Of a DNA stretch of 64,000 nt, positions 9,474-18,428 are shown piece after piece. This stretch comes from Shewanella chilikensis (GTDB lineage: Bacteria; Pseudomonadota; Gammaproteobacteria; Enterobacterales; Shewanellaceae): NCBI RefSeq assembly GCF_002836945.1, contig NZ_NIJM01000007.1:1-64000 (forward strand). The letters are read 5' to 3'. The notes under the pieces are model-generated. The model had not been told where the DNA came from. It made no database searches and saw only the letters and a list, made by a program, of their open reading frames with translations. Made by a program: the position numbers and the translations under genes. The first letter of the stretch is position 1. Every line of letters starts with the position of its first letter.

Positions 9474-10301
9474 TCAAAGTGCTGTAGCAGCATCATGTTC
9501 ATGTTGTAGCTGCAGGTCATTATTCGCCGCCTCGGGTTCAAACCAGCTGAGGCTGTCTGCCAGAGCGACGACTTCGCCTATGATCATCAGCGCCGGCATC
9601 ACTACCCGCGGGTCCTGAGCCAGGGTTTGCAACTGCTCCAGAGTGCCGATAACACGCTGCTGCTGTCTGGTCGTGGCCTTGGATACTATGGCCACCGGCG
9701 TCTGCGGGCTACGACCATGGGTAATCAGTTGTTGCTGGATAAGCCCGGCATTGAGGATCCCCATGTACACCACCAAGGTGTTGGCCGGGTTGGCGTAGCC
9801 TTGCCAATCCATGGGGCGGTTTTGCAGCTGGCAATGACCGGTAATAAAGCTGACCCCCTGGGCAAAATCCCTGTGGGTCAAGGGAATACCCGCATAGGCT
9901 GCGGTACCGCTGGCGGCCGTGATGCCCGGCACCACTTCGAAGGCGACACCGGCCTGTGCCAGAGTCTGCAACTCCTCGCCGCCGCGACCGAAGATAAAGG
10001 GATCGCCCCCTTTGAGCCTGACCACGGTTTGGCGGGTAAAAGCCTTGGTCAGCAACAAACGGTTGATTTCTCTCTGGGAAGCACTGTGCTCACCGGCCCG
10101 TTTGCCCACGGCGATGCGCTCGGCACTTTCGGGGATCAGCGCCAGGATCTCGGGACTTACCAAGGCATCGAACAGCACCACATCGGCGCGCTGCAGCAGG
10201 TGCCAGGCCTTGACGGTCAATAGCTCAGGATCGCCGGGACCGGCTCCAAGCAGATAAACTTTGCCCTTGGCCCGCTTGCCGGGCAGTGTCAGTAATTCCA
10301 T
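9474..10301 (-). CDS. cobA: Uroporphyrinogen-III C-methyltransferase (siroheme branch)
   Basis: The enzyme methylates uroporphyrinogen III twice with S-adenosylmethionine to give precorrin-2, the first step toward siroheme, which CysI needs. The 275 residues contain the SUMT motifs VYLLGAGPGDPELLTVKA (about 15-32) and VVRLKGGDPFIFGRGGEE (near 93-110). It is a stand-alone methyltransferase; the dehydrogenase/ferrochelatase half found in the fused CysG is absent and must be encoded elsewhere. It is the first gene of the cysDN operon, and GGGGA lies eight bases before its ATG. Confidence 0.92.
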   Translation of the reverse strand: MELLTLPGKRAKGKVYLLGAGPGDPELLTVKAWHLLQRADVVLFDALVSPEILALIPESAERIAVGKRAGEHSASQREINRLLLTKAFTRQTVVRLKGGDPFIFGRGGEELQTLAQAGVAFEVVPGITAASGTAAYAGIPLTHRDFAQGVSFITGHCQLQNRPMDWQGYANPANTLVVYMGILNAGLIQQQLITHGRSPQTPVAIVSKATTRQQQRVIGTLEQLQTLAQDPRVVMPALMIIGEVVALADSLSWFEPEAANNDLQLQHEHDAATAL

Positions 10302-10685
10302 GCGCTATTCCCCATCTTGCTGATGTAAGCAATATAGCGGCTAGTTATATTCCACTATAAATAGAGAATCATTAGTTGTTATTACTTTTGGATATATAAG
10401 AGGGTGCGGCGATAGTTGGAAGGATCTCTGAGGCATAAAAATCGGTTAACAAAAAATATTAGTTTTTATTTTCAGTAAATTACAAAATCAAAGCCAAACT
10501 AGGTTGATGAAATTTCCTATTGTCTACTGCCGCTTTTGGCACTAACTTATGGCAAAAAATTATAGTTTTGTCTCGGTGACAACGGCTTGGAATGGGAATG
10601 TGCAGGCTAAAGCCAGGATGTTACACTCTCAGGCCGAAGCAACAGCCGGGCACTCCATCAAGCCTCAGAGACAACAGGGAAGAAT
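10302..10685. promoter_or_regulatory. Divergent promoter region cobA-cysDN operon / pldA
   Basis: These 384 AT-rich bases must drive the sulfate-activation operon leftward and pldA rightward. A partly symmetric element ATTCCACTAT..ATAGAGAAT lies at about 10349-10369. A similar ATTCC-TTAT element is found upstream of cysJ. Both could be sites for the LysR-type activator CysB, whose binding sites are poorly conserved. Otherwise I see no riboswitch or small gene. Confidence 0.35.
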
Positions 10686-11597
10686 ATGTATACCAAAATC
10701 CGTTCCAGCCTCAGCGGCCTGACCTTGGCCCTAGCGATACTGCCGACCGGCCAACTCTCTGCCGCCGAAGACAATGCCCCTTCGCTGGTCGACCAGAGGG
10801 TAAAAGAGGAACTGGAAACCTCAGAGCGACCCTTTGTGATCACTCCGCACAAGGTCAACTATATACTGCCGGTCACCTATAACCCCTCGCCCAACATGGC
10901 CCCTTTTGAATCGAAAACGACTTCAGAAAATGAAACTTTGGATAAATATGAAGCCAAATTCCAAATAAGCTTCAAATTCCCGCTGATGTACAACGTGTTT
11001 GGCGACAATGGTCATCTGTTTTTCGCCTATACCAACCAATCCTGGTGGCAGGTGTACAACAAGGATATCTCCTCGCCGTTTCGGGAAACCAACCACGAGC
11101 CCGAACTCTTTATGCTGTTCAACAACGACTGGAAAATAGCCGGTTTCACCAACTCCTTCTGGGGCTTTGGCGCGGTGCATCAGTCCAATGGCAAGTCGGG
11201 CGATCTGTCCCGCAGTTGGAACCGTATTTATGGCACCATGGTGTTCGACAAAGGGCCGATGGCAATATCAGCCAAGGTGTGGTGGCGGATCCCGGAAAGT
11301 GAAAAAGAGTATGAAGGCGATCCCCGCGGCGACGATAACCCGGATATCAGCGATTACCTCGGCCACTTCGAGCTGACCGGCGTCTACGGCATAGACGACC
11401 ACAGATTCAGCCTGATGTTGCGTAACAATCTGCAGAGTCCCAACCGCGGCGCGGTGGAGTTTACCTGGAGTTATCCCATACTCGGCAACCTGCGCCTGTA
11501 TGCCCAGTACTTCAATGGCTATGGTGAAAGCCTTATCGACTATAACGCCCATAACCAGCGTATAGGCATAGGGGTTGCCATCAACGATATTCTTTGA
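10686..11597 (+). CDS. pldA: Outer-membrane phospholipase A
   Basis: PldA hydrolyses phospholipids that reach the outer leaflet of the outer membrane. A signal peptide (about 1-26, cleaved near LSA-AED) precedes a beta-barrel of about 270 residues. The catalytic His and Ser are in VHQSNG (H165, S167) and the Asn is N179 in RSWNR. The S-to-N spacing of 12 matches the E. coli triad H142/S144/N156. The 303-residue length fits the family. AGGGA lies upstream of the ATG. It is followed 71 bp later by an S41-like gene in the same direction. Confidence 0.93.
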   Translation: MYTKIRSSLSGLTLALAILPTGQLSAAEDNAPSLVDQRVKEELETSERPFVITPHKVNYILPVTYNPSPNMAPFESKTTSENETLDKYEAKFQISFKFPLMYNVFGDNGHLFFAYTNQSWWQVYNKDISSPFRETNHEPELFMLFNNDWKIAGFTNSFWGFGAVHQSNGKSGDLSRSWNRIYGTMVFDKGPMAISAKVWWRIPESEKEYEGDPRGDDNPDISDYLGHFELTGVYGIDDHRFSLMLRNNLQSPNRGAVEFTWSYPILGNLRLYAQYFNGYGESLIDYNAHNQRIGIGVAINDIL

Positions 11598-11620
11598 GCC
11601 GCCAAAGGCGAACTCGATAA

Positions 11621-11653
11621 CAGCCTCTGAGCCGCTAAACAGTCCAGAGGCTG
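11621..11653 (+). terminator. Hairpin between pldA and the S41-like gene
   Basis: CAGCCTCTG (11621-11629) pairs perfectly with CAGAGGCTG (11645-11653) over a 15-nt loop. No T-run follows, so it is at best a weak or partial terminator, or an mRNA-processing structure, between the two genes. Confidence 0.35.
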
Positions 11654-11668
11654 ACATCCGGGAGTAAT

Positions 11669-13147
11669 ATGAAACCGGGATACCGTGAAATAGTGAGTTG
11701 CTTTGTCCTGCTGCTGTTGATCTCCATTCTGCAGTTGGGACGATTTCTGCTGCCTGAGCCTGCGAAAAAAGAGCTGTTGAGCCAAAGGCAGATGCAGGCC
11801 GATCTGACTGTGCTACTCGAGCAACTGCAGCAGCACTCGGCCTTTATGGTACTGGATCCGGACATTGAATCCCGGCTCGAGAAACGGCTGCAACGACTGA
11901 AACAGGAATACCGAGACAGCATTGCCATCAACCGTTTTACCGCCGAAGTCAATAAGCTGCTGGGAGAGTTGAAAGACCCGGGCATTCGACTCAGCCAAGC
12001 GGCGCAGCCTTCCGGGGTCTTGCCCCTCAGACTGAGAGCCATGGAAGACAAATGGCTGGCGCTCAATGACAAAGACGAGCCCCTTCACAATGATACACCT
12101 TTTATCAGCCATATCGATGGCCTGCCCATCAGCCATTGGCAGAAGATTGCCAATCACTTTTTGCCGCCGGAGCAGCGAAATAGCGTACCTATGCAGATGC
12201 CTTGGCTGCAACAGCTGGATCTGCTAAGGCGGGAGATGGGGCTTAGAGTAAAAGATGAGGTGCTGCTGACGCTCTATGGGGCTGACCTCCAGCCGCAAAA
12301 CATAGAGGTGAAAGTACCGCAGCAGTTTCTCAGTGCCCCTCTATCTATTCTGGCCAGTTGGCAGCAACTGGCGCCTGAGATTGCACTGTTTACCTTGACG
12401 GATCTCAATGCGATAGAGACTGACCCTCAGCTGCAACAAGATTTGCTGCGCGCGATGAGTCATCACATCCTGGTGCTGGATCTGCGCCATGCCCACGGCT
12501 TCAGCGACAGCCTGTTGCAGTTTCTCGGCAACTATCAGGATGGACTCAGCAGCCAACCACTGGGCTATGGCCGCTACCGCCGTTCACCACAGCTACGGCG
12601 CGACTTTCTGCGGCCGCTGCACTTTGAGCCGCTCACTCAATTCGCACCATTTCCGCCGGTACAGGCCGCACTGGACAATCAGCCACAGCCCAACCTGAGT
12701 CACTGGTATGCCCGCCCGATCCCCAAACTGGTTGCAGCGACCGTCCCTGACTCGGGACGCCTGGTACTGCTTATCGGCCCGGACTGCCGCCAGGAGTGTG
12801 AATGGATTGCCTATGCAGCCAAACGTTGGCGCAGAGCGCTGTTGGTGGGCGAACCGACCCGCGGCGATCTGGGGCGTTTACATCATTTTACCCTGCCGGC
12901 CAGTGGCCTTAAACTGAGTATCAGCGCTTCGCTTGGCTATGATGGCTATGGCCAATTGCTTTCAGGAATCGGCACAGAACCGGATCTGCAGCTCCCCACA
13001 GATGCCCCCTTGCAATGGCAGGGATTGCTGTCTCTCATCTCCCCGGAGCAGTGTCTGCGAAAGCCTACGGATGCTCAATCAGAACTAGCATTACCCAATA
13101 CTCAATTAAGCTCGGCTACGCCCAGTTCAGCTGCTCGGCAGCACTGA
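11669..13147 (+). CDS. S41-peptidase-like membrane-anchored protein, probably catalytically dead
   Basis: This 492-residue protein has an N-terminal signal anchor (about 8-27), a helical coiled region and a C-terminal domain resembling S41 (C-terminal processing) peptidases. The hallmark GEPTRGDLGRL is at 394-404 and the nucleophile region PDCRQECEW at 371-379. Aligned to the family pattern (TASASE; GEPT-x-GKGK), the catalytic Ser position is Q375 and the catalytic Lys position is G402. So I read it as a non-catalytic relative that may still bind peptides, exported by its anchor. GGGAG precedes the ATG. It may be co-transcribed with pldA. The alignment is by eye. Confidence 0.6.
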   Translation: MKPGYREIVSCFVLLLLISILQLGRFLLPEPAKKELLSQRQMQADLTVLLEQLQQHSAFMVLDPDIESRLEKRLQRLKQEYRDSIAINRFTAEVNKLLGELKDPGIRLSQAAQPSGVLPLRLRAMEDKWLALNDKDEPLHNDTPFISHIDGLPISHWQKIANHFLPPEQRNSVPMQMPWLQQLDLLRREMGLRVKDEVLLTLYGADLQPQNIEVKVPQQFLSAPLSILASWQQLAPEIALFTLTDLNAIETDPQLQQDLLRAMSHHILVLDLRHAHGFSDSLLQFLGNYQDGLSSQPLGYGRYRRSPQLRRDFLRPLHFEPLTQFAPFPPVQAALDNQPQPNLSHWYARPIPKLVAATVPDSGRLVLLIGPDCRQECEWIAYAAKRWRRALLVGEPTRGDLGRLHHFTLPASGLKLSISASLGYDGYGQLLSGIGTEPDLQLPTDAPLQWQGLLSLISPEQCLRKPTDAQSELALPNTQLSSATPSSAARQH

Positions 13148-13248
13148 ACTGACGTATTGTTACCATTAGTTGACTCATTCAAAAAGTTGCTCGGCGAAAA
13201 ACTGGGGGAGTGGAGACACAGATGAAGTTGAAGTTTGGAACAAACAAT

Positions 13249-13289
13249 TCCCGGATAGCCCCATGAAAGGGTGATCGGGCTATCCGGGA
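13249..13289. repeat. 13-bp perfect inverted repeat
   Basis: TCCCGGATAGCCC (13249-13261) is repeated inverted as GGGCTATCCGGGA (13277-13289) across a 15-nt spacer. No T-run follows on either strand. It lies in a gap with no gene and could be a relic of a mobile element or a stable RNA hairpin. Confidence 0.55.
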
Positions 13290-13655
13290 CACGGAGAGTG
13301 CTTTGAAGCTGCGCCAGCAAGCCAATCAAAGCTCGGGGTCACTCGCGACCGACTGCTGAAAAAACGGGGCAACCGATGCCATAAGGGCGAGCCGTCTTGA
13401 TGTGTATTGCCGACTGCACTGCCTGCCGCTAAGCCGATGTTCCATAAAAACACCCGATACAGAATGGCATATCACACTTCCCCTGCGGGAACTTTGGATT
13501 ATAAACCAGAAAACCACCCTGTGCATAACTCTGTGAACAAATATGTACTAAAGTATGAGTCCAGATTATCTAAAGGCACTAACAATCGACATTGCCAAAA
13601 CTAACGCCCCAAGATGACCACAAGATGACAAGCCGGGCAACTTGTCCACAGGCAG

Positions 13656-13679
13656 AAAAAAGCCGCTGATGACAGCGGC
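13656..13679 (-). terminator. Rho-independent terminator of cysJIH
   Basis: Read leftward, GCCGCTG-TCAT-CAGCGGC is followed by six T. It starts only a few bases after the cysH stop codon at 13686. Confidence 0.88.
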
Positions 13680-13685
13680 CACAAA

Positions 13686-14447
13686 TCAGATCTCGTAGTG
13701 CAATCCGCACTCACGTTTTAACCCGTTGAAACGTGTCTCTTCCTCTGTCATCCCCAGCTCCAGGGGTTTGCTCGAATGGGTATCCCCCACAGAGACATAA
13801 CCCTGCTCCCAGAGGGGGTGATAGGGCAAGTCATAGCGCTTGAGATACTCATGCACCTGTTTATTGCTCCACTCGATAATCGGCAGCATCTTATAGCGCT
13901 TGCCGTGGATAGCCAAAATCGGCAACGCCTCCCGGGTCGATGCCTGGGAGCGGCGCAACCCGGCAAACCAGGTGCCAACATCCAGCTCAGCCAGTGCCCG
14001 CTGCATCGGCTCTACCTTGTTGATGCGGTTGTATTGCTCCAGCCCCTCAAGCCCCTGCTGCCAAAGCTTGCCGAATCTGGCCTCCTGCCAAGCGGCGCTC
14101 GTCTCGGCCCGATAGACCTTAAGATTGAGTCCGAGCCGCTCTGTCAGTTGATCGATAAATCGATAGGTCTCGGGAAACAGGTAGCCGGTGTCGGTCAAAA
14201 TCACTTGTGTACCTTGCTGCACCGAGTTCACCAGATGCAGCATCACCGCCGCCTGAATGCCAAAACTGGACGACAAGGCATGGCTCCCCGGCAGATAGGC
14301 CAAGGCCCATTGGATCCGCTCCTCGGCACTTAATCCGCCAAGATAGCCATTGATGGCAGCCAGGGCGCTTTGCTGCTCAGAGGCCGGCGCATCCAGCAAG
14401 GTCAGCAGCGCTTCGGCGCTGTGCAATAAACTTGTGGTATCAGCCAT
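13686..14447 (-). CDS. cysH: Phosphoadenosine phosphosulfate (PAPS) reductase
   Basis: CysH reduces PAPS to sulfite with electrons from thioredoxin. The 253 residues contain the PP-loop-like [16 protein letters not shown] (about 56-71). They end in ECGLHYEI, the conserved C-terminal motif with the single redox cysteine. The extra cysteine pairs of the [4Fe-4S] APS reductases are absent, so the substrate should be PAPS, in line with cysC in the neighbouring operon. The start overlaps the cysI stop by 8 bp. A terminator follows the gene. Confidence 0.96.
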   Translation of the reverse strand: MADTTSLLHSAEALLTLLDAPASEQQSALAAINGYLGGLSAEERIQWALAYLPGSHALSSSFGIQAAVMLHLVNSVQQGTQVILTDTGYLFPETYRFIDQLTERLGLNLKVYRAETSAAWQEARFGKLWQQGLEGLEQYNRINKVEPMQRALAELDVGTWFAGLRRSQASTREALPILAIHGKRYKMLPIIEWSNKQVHEYLKRYDLPYHPLWEQGYVSVGDTHSSKPLELGMTEEETRFNGLKRECGLHYEI

Positions 14448-16146
14448 GAAAGTCCCTCGCCGCGTCCAATACAGGTTTCACTATCCCGGCGCGCACCGTG
14501 AAATCACCGAAGCTCTCGCCGGTTTCGCGCTCGGCGGCGTAGCGACCAAACAGGGTATCCAGCTCACTGAGGATTTCGGCTTCCTGAATATTCTCGCGGT
14601 ACATCTTGTTCAATCGGGTGCCTTCGAAGCTGGCGCCCAGATACATGTTGTAGCGCCCAGGGGCCTTGCCCACAAAACCAATTTCGGCGGCAAAGGGGCG
14701 GGCACAGCCGTTGGGGCAGCCCGTCATGCGCACGACTATCGCCTGCTCGCCTATGGCGTGCTTGGCCTGCAACGCATCCACATGGTCGATAAACTCAGGG
14801 AAATAGCGCTCGGCTTCGGCCATGGCCAGGGCGCAGGTCGGCAGCGCCACACAGGCGATAGAATGGCCACGGGTTGCGGTGATCACCTGCCCCATCAGGC
14901 CATGCTTTCGTGCCAGCGCTTCGATTTCAGCCTTATCCTCATCCGCCACTTTGGCGATGATGATGTTCTGGTTGGAAGTCATCCGAAAATCGCCCTTATG
15001 TATCTTGGCGATTTCCCGAAGCCCGGTCTGCAACAATTTACCCTGGGTATCCTTCACCCGGCCACCTTCGATAAACAGGGTCAGATGCCAGTGGTTGTCT
15101 ATGCCTTTAACCCAGCCGTATCTGTCACCGCGATCCCCTATGACCACCTCACGCTTGGGGGCGAACTTAACCCCGGCGCGCTTCTCAACCTCGGCCTTAA
15201 AGGTCTCAAAGCCGTGATCCACTATGGTGTATTTGAGACGCGAGCGTTTACGATTGCTGCGGTTACCCCAATCGCGCTGCACTGTCATCACGGCCTCGGC
15301 AAACTTAATGGTGTCTTCGGCCTTGATAAAACCAAAGTCATCGGCCAGCCGCGGGAAGGTTTCCACTTCGCCATGGGTCGAGCCCATACCGCCACCGGCC
15401 ACCAGATTGAAGCCCACCAGCTCGCCCTCTTGCGCCACGGCAATAAAACCCAGGTCATTGGTGTAAACATCCACGTCGTTGTCCGGTGGCACAGCTACCG
15501 CCATCTTGAACTTACGCGGCAGGTAGGTCTTGCCGTACACAGGCTCGACCTTGGCTGGCTGCTCGTCTTCTGTGCTGAGCAGCTTCTCCTCGTCGAGCCA
15601 AATTTCGGCATAGGCACGGGTGTGCGGCAGCAGATGATCCGACAACTTCTTGGCCCAGAAATAAGCCTGCTGATGCAGCTTGGACTCTACCGGGTTGGGG
15701 TTACACATGACGTTGCGGTTCACATCACCACAGGCGGCAATCGAGTCCAGCGCTTCCCTGTCCAGCCCCTGAATAATGGTTTTCAGGTTGCGCTTGGGGA
15801 TACCGTGATACTGGAATGTCTGCCGGGTCGTCAAACGTATGCTGTTGGAGCTGGTCAGCTCAGAGGCTATCTTGTCCACACCCAGCCACTGCTCTGGAGT
15901 ACAGACACCACCCGGCACCCGGGCTCGCAGCATAAAGCTGTACAGCGGCTCGAGCTTTTGCTCCTTACGTTCGTTGCGCAGATCCCTGTCGTCCTGCTGA
16001 TAGAAACCGTGAAACTTGATCAGCTGCTGATCGTCGTCGCTGAAGGCGCCTGTCACTTCCGTGCCCAGGCCCTCGCGTATGGTGCCGCGCAGATAGTCAC
16101 TGTCGGTCTTGATATGCTCGTTGGCGGATAATTTCTGCTCACTCAT
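14440..16146 (-). CDS. cysI: Sulfite reductase (NADPH), haemoprotein beta subunit
   Basis: CysI reduces sulfite to sulfide with six electrons at a coupled siroheme and [4Fe-4S] centre, receiving them from the flavoprotein CysJ. The four cluster ligands are visible as ACVALPTC (C-x5-C) and TGCPNGC (C-x3-C) in the C-terminal third. The 568-residue length is standard. It is the middle gene of cysJIH, 32 bp after cysJ and overlapping cysH by 8 bp. Confidence 0.97.
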   Translation of the reverse strand: MSEQKLSANEHIKTDSDYLRGTIREGLGTEVTGAFSDDDQQLIKFHGFYQQDDRDLRNERKEQKLEPLYSFMLRARVPGGVCTPEQWLGVDKIASELTSSNSIRLTTRQTFQYHGIPKRNLKTIIQGLDREALDSIAACGDVNRNVMCNPNPVESKLHQQAYFWAKKLSDHLLPHTRAYAEIWLDEEKLLSTEDEQPAKVEPVYGKTYLPRKFKMAVAVPPDNDVDVYTNDLGFIAVAQEGELVGFNLVAGGGMGSTHGEVETFPRLADDFGFIKAEDTIKFAEAVMTVQRDWGNRSNRKRSRLKYTIVDHGFETFKAEVEKRAGVKFAPKREVVIGDRGDRYGWVKGIDNHWHLTLFIEGGRVKDTQGKLLQTGLREIAKIHKGDFRMTSNQNIIIAKVADEDKAEIEALARKHGLMGQVITATRGHSIACVALPTCALAMAEAERYFPEFIDHVDALQAKHAIGEQAIVVRMTGCPNGCARPFAAEIGFVGKAPGRYNMYLGASFEGTRLNKMYRENIQEAEILSELDTLFGRYAAERETGESFGDFTVRAGIVKPVLDAARDFHG

Positions 16147-16178
16147 GGCCTTATCTCTTTATTCCTAGGTTCTTCAGC

Positions 16179-17993
16179 TCAGTAGACATCTTTCTGGTAA
16201 CGCTTGGCGCTGCGCAGTTGATCGAGAAACGCTTCAGCGGCCTCGTGCGTCAAACCGCCTTGCTCCATGGCCACTTCCAGCAGTGCCTGGTGCACATCTT
16301 TGGCCATTCGCTCGGCATCGCCGCACAGGTAGATATGAGCCCCGCGCTCAAGCCACTGCCACAGCTCTTTGGCCTGTTGTTTAATCTTGTGCTGAACATA
16401 GACTTTCTCCGCTTGATCCCGGGAGAAGGCCAGCGAGATCCGGCTCAGGGCGCCACTCTTGAGGTACTGTTGCCACTCGGTCTGATAGAGAAAATCCTGC
16501 TCGAAATGGGGATTACCGAAGAACAGCCAGCTGTCGCCGGCTACGCCCTCGGCCACTCTTTGCTGCATAAAGGCCCGAAATGGCGCGACACCGGTTCCCG
16601 GCCCTATCATGATCACTGGCGTCTGGGGGTCTTCGGGCAAGCGGAAGTGCTTGTTGGGTTCCACATACACCCGCACCTGGGCGCCCTCCTCGGCCCGAGC
16701 CAGGAAGTGAGAAGCGGCGCCGAAACGGCGTTGGCCATCACGCTCCTCTTCCACCAGCGCCACGGTAAGATGCACTTCAGACTCCACTTCACTCTGACTC
16801 GAGGCGATGGAGTATAGCCTTGGGGTAATGGGGCGCAGCTTGTCCAACAGAGCCTGGGCCGAATCCAGCTTGGCGCCATTGAGAGGGTAACGTTTCACCA
16901 GGTCCACCAGTTGGTGGCTGAGAATAAACCGCCGGGTCTGCTCCTTGTCTTGGCTAATAGTAAGCAGCTCGCCGCTCTCTACTGTTTCGGCCCAAAACTG
17001 CACCAGACCGGGATAGAGTTGAGTCAGCTCTTTGTGTTCAATCAGGGCATCACGCAACTCCAAAGACTCGGCGCCAAGCTGAACCCGGGTATCCGGCGCC
17101 AGCGCCAGCACTTCGAGAATTTCAGCCACCAGAGCCTCATCGTTATGGAAATAGACCCCCAGCGCATCACCCGCCTGATAGCTGATGGCCGACTCGCCCA
17201 AATCGATTTCCAGATGACGGATATCCTTGAGTGAATCCCGGCCCGTCAGTTTCTGGCTGACTATCACTTCGGCGCTGTAAGGGTTTTGCTTGTCATATTC
17301 CTGACCGGTATTGCTATTGATACCAAGATTGGCGGCATTGATAGACACTACATTGGTCGCAGCGCCATCGGCCACCTGCAGCAGAGGCTTAACCCGCTCA
17401 AGCAGCTCGGTTTGCCAGCTGTCGCTCTGTGATTGATAGTCCACATCACAGTCCACTCTCGGCAGTAAAGGCTTGGCCCCGAGGGCACTCAGGCGGGCAT
17501 CGAAGTCTTTGCCTGTCTGGCAGAAAAACTCATAGGAGGAATCCCCCAGAGAGAGAACCGCATACTGAAGCTTATCCAGCTTGGGGGCGCGTTTGGAGCC
17601 GAGAAACTTGTGCAGCTCAATGGCATCATCGGGGGCTTCACCTTCACCATGGGTACTCACTACGGCCACCAGCAGGGTTTCCTGCTTGAGGTTACGGACA
17701 TTGTATTCGCCCATAGATGCCAGATTGACCCCATAGCCCAGACTCTGGGCCTTGGCGGCCAACGCCTTGGCGACACCCCGGCCATTGCCCGTCTGGCTGC
17801 CATAGAGTATGGTCAGAGTTTGCCCGCTCTGGTTTTTGGGGGGAGCACCCTCCTGCCCCTGAGCGCTGGCGGCCAGATAACCACTGACCCATGCCAGCTG
17901 CAGCGGGCTGAGCTCGGCGGTGAGTTGTTTAAGCTTATCCACTTGTGGCGCTGAGAGTGGCGAAGCCAGTGAAGTGAGTTCTTTCAGTAACAT
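16179..17993 (-). CDS. cysJ: Sulfite reductase (NADPH), flavoprotein alpha subunit
   Basis: CysJ takes electrons from NADPH through FAD and FMN to CysI. Domains in order are flavodoxin/FMN (about 62-200, with LYGSQTGNGRGVA), FAD-binding (about 220-440, with RLYSIASS) and NADP-binding (about 450-604, with MIGPGTGVAPFRAF and LCGDAERMAKDV). The chain ends in the family's YQKDVY. I chose ATG 17991-17993 (604 residues, close to E. coli CysJ); an in-frame ATG 16 codons upstream would add a hydrophobic extension not expected in this soluble protein. It is the first gene of cysJIH. Confidence 0.95.
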   Translation of the reverse strand: MLLKELTSLASPLSAPQVDKLKQLTAELSPLQLAWVSGYLAASAQGQEGAPPKNQSGQTLTILYGSQTGNGRGVAKALAAKAQSLGYGVNLASMGEYNVRNLKQETLLVAVVSTHGEGEAPDDAIELHKFLGSKRAPKLDKLQYAVLSLGDSSYEFFCQTGKDFDARLSALGAKPLLPRVDCDVDYQSQSDSWQTELLERVKPLLQVADGAATNVVSINAANLGINSNTGQEYDKQNPYSAEVIVSQKLTGRDSLKDIRHLEIDLGESAISYQAGDALGVYFHNDEALVAEILEVLALAPDTRVQLGAESLELRDALIEHKELTQLYPGLVQFWAETVESGELLTISQDKEQTRRFILSHQLVDLVKRYPLNGAKLDSAQALLDKLRPITPRLYSIASSQSEVESEVHLTVALVEEERDGQRRFGAASHFLARAEEGAQVRVYVEPNKHFRLPEDPQTPVIMIGPGTGVAPFRAFMQQRVAEGVAGDSWLFFGNPHFEQDFLYQTEWQQYLKSGALSRISLAFSRDQAEKVYVQHKIKQQAKELWQWLERGAHIYLCGDAERMAKDVHQALLEVAMEQGGLTHEAAEAFLDQLRSAKRYQKDVY

Positions 17994-18428
17994 TGAGACG
18001 GCCCAGTGACAGAGTAATGTCAGCAAGCTTAGCCCCACCATCGAAAAGCAAAAAAGAATAATATTTAATTTTTTATATCAATAAGGAATATGCATGGTAT
18101 AAAAATTAAGCTACAAAAGTGTGGCCTGGCGCAAAGAATTTGCTCTGACCAGTGGAGAAACACACCACATGAAGAATATGAGCTTGTTTCCATTGAAAGA
18201 CTTGCGACAATGCCAAAAGCACGCTAGGTGCCATGAAGGGAATATCTGTACCCCACACCCAGGATTTCATTCATGAGCGGGCTTGGTTCCTGAAATTATT
18301 TCAGGAAGTCCCCAATGGAAAGGGAAAGACCAGTCCCCCGAGTCCAGGTCAACAGACTTGCATTCTTTCACTCTGCCAGCGGAGTTTTGGCGGGGTGAAT
18401 TTTGTTTATCAACCATCAGGGAATAGTC
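17994..18428. promoter_or_regulatory. Divergent promoter region cysJIH / pntAB
   Basis: These 435 bp are very AT-rich on the cysJ side (about 18050-18110). There the leftward strand reads ATTCCTTATTGATAT, similar to the element upstream of cobA and a candidate CysB contact. On the pntA side lies a perfect 9-bp palindrome (18287-18307). No small gene is evident. Confidence 0.35.
18287..18307. promoter_or_regulatory. Palindrome TTCCTGAAA-TTA-TTTCAGGAA upstream of pntA
   Basis: Nine perfect base pairs flank a 3-nt centre, 121 bp upstream of the pntA ATG. The size and symmetry suit an operator for a dimeric regulator rather than a terminator, because no T-run follows. The regulator is unknown. 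Confidence 0.5.

Larger units (their letters stand above)
13148..13685. other. 538-bp intergenic region with an inverted repeat
   Basis: This gap lies between convergent genes (S41-like, rightward; cysH, leftward). It contains a 13-bp perfect inverted repeat at 13249-13289 and the cysH terminator near 13656. The rest shows no credible gene. Short open frames on both strands lack ribosome sites and resemble nothing I know. It may be the remnant of an older inserted sequence. Confidence 0.4.

Noticed and set aside
13326-13526. Small leftward frame in the cysH-S41 gap
   Set aside because: No ribosome site, odd composition, no recognised family. More likely chance or a relic.
14350-16131. Long open frame (about 590 codons) opposite cysI
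   Set aside because: It is the antisense shadow of a highly conserved gene with strong codon bias, and lacks any recognisable protein features.
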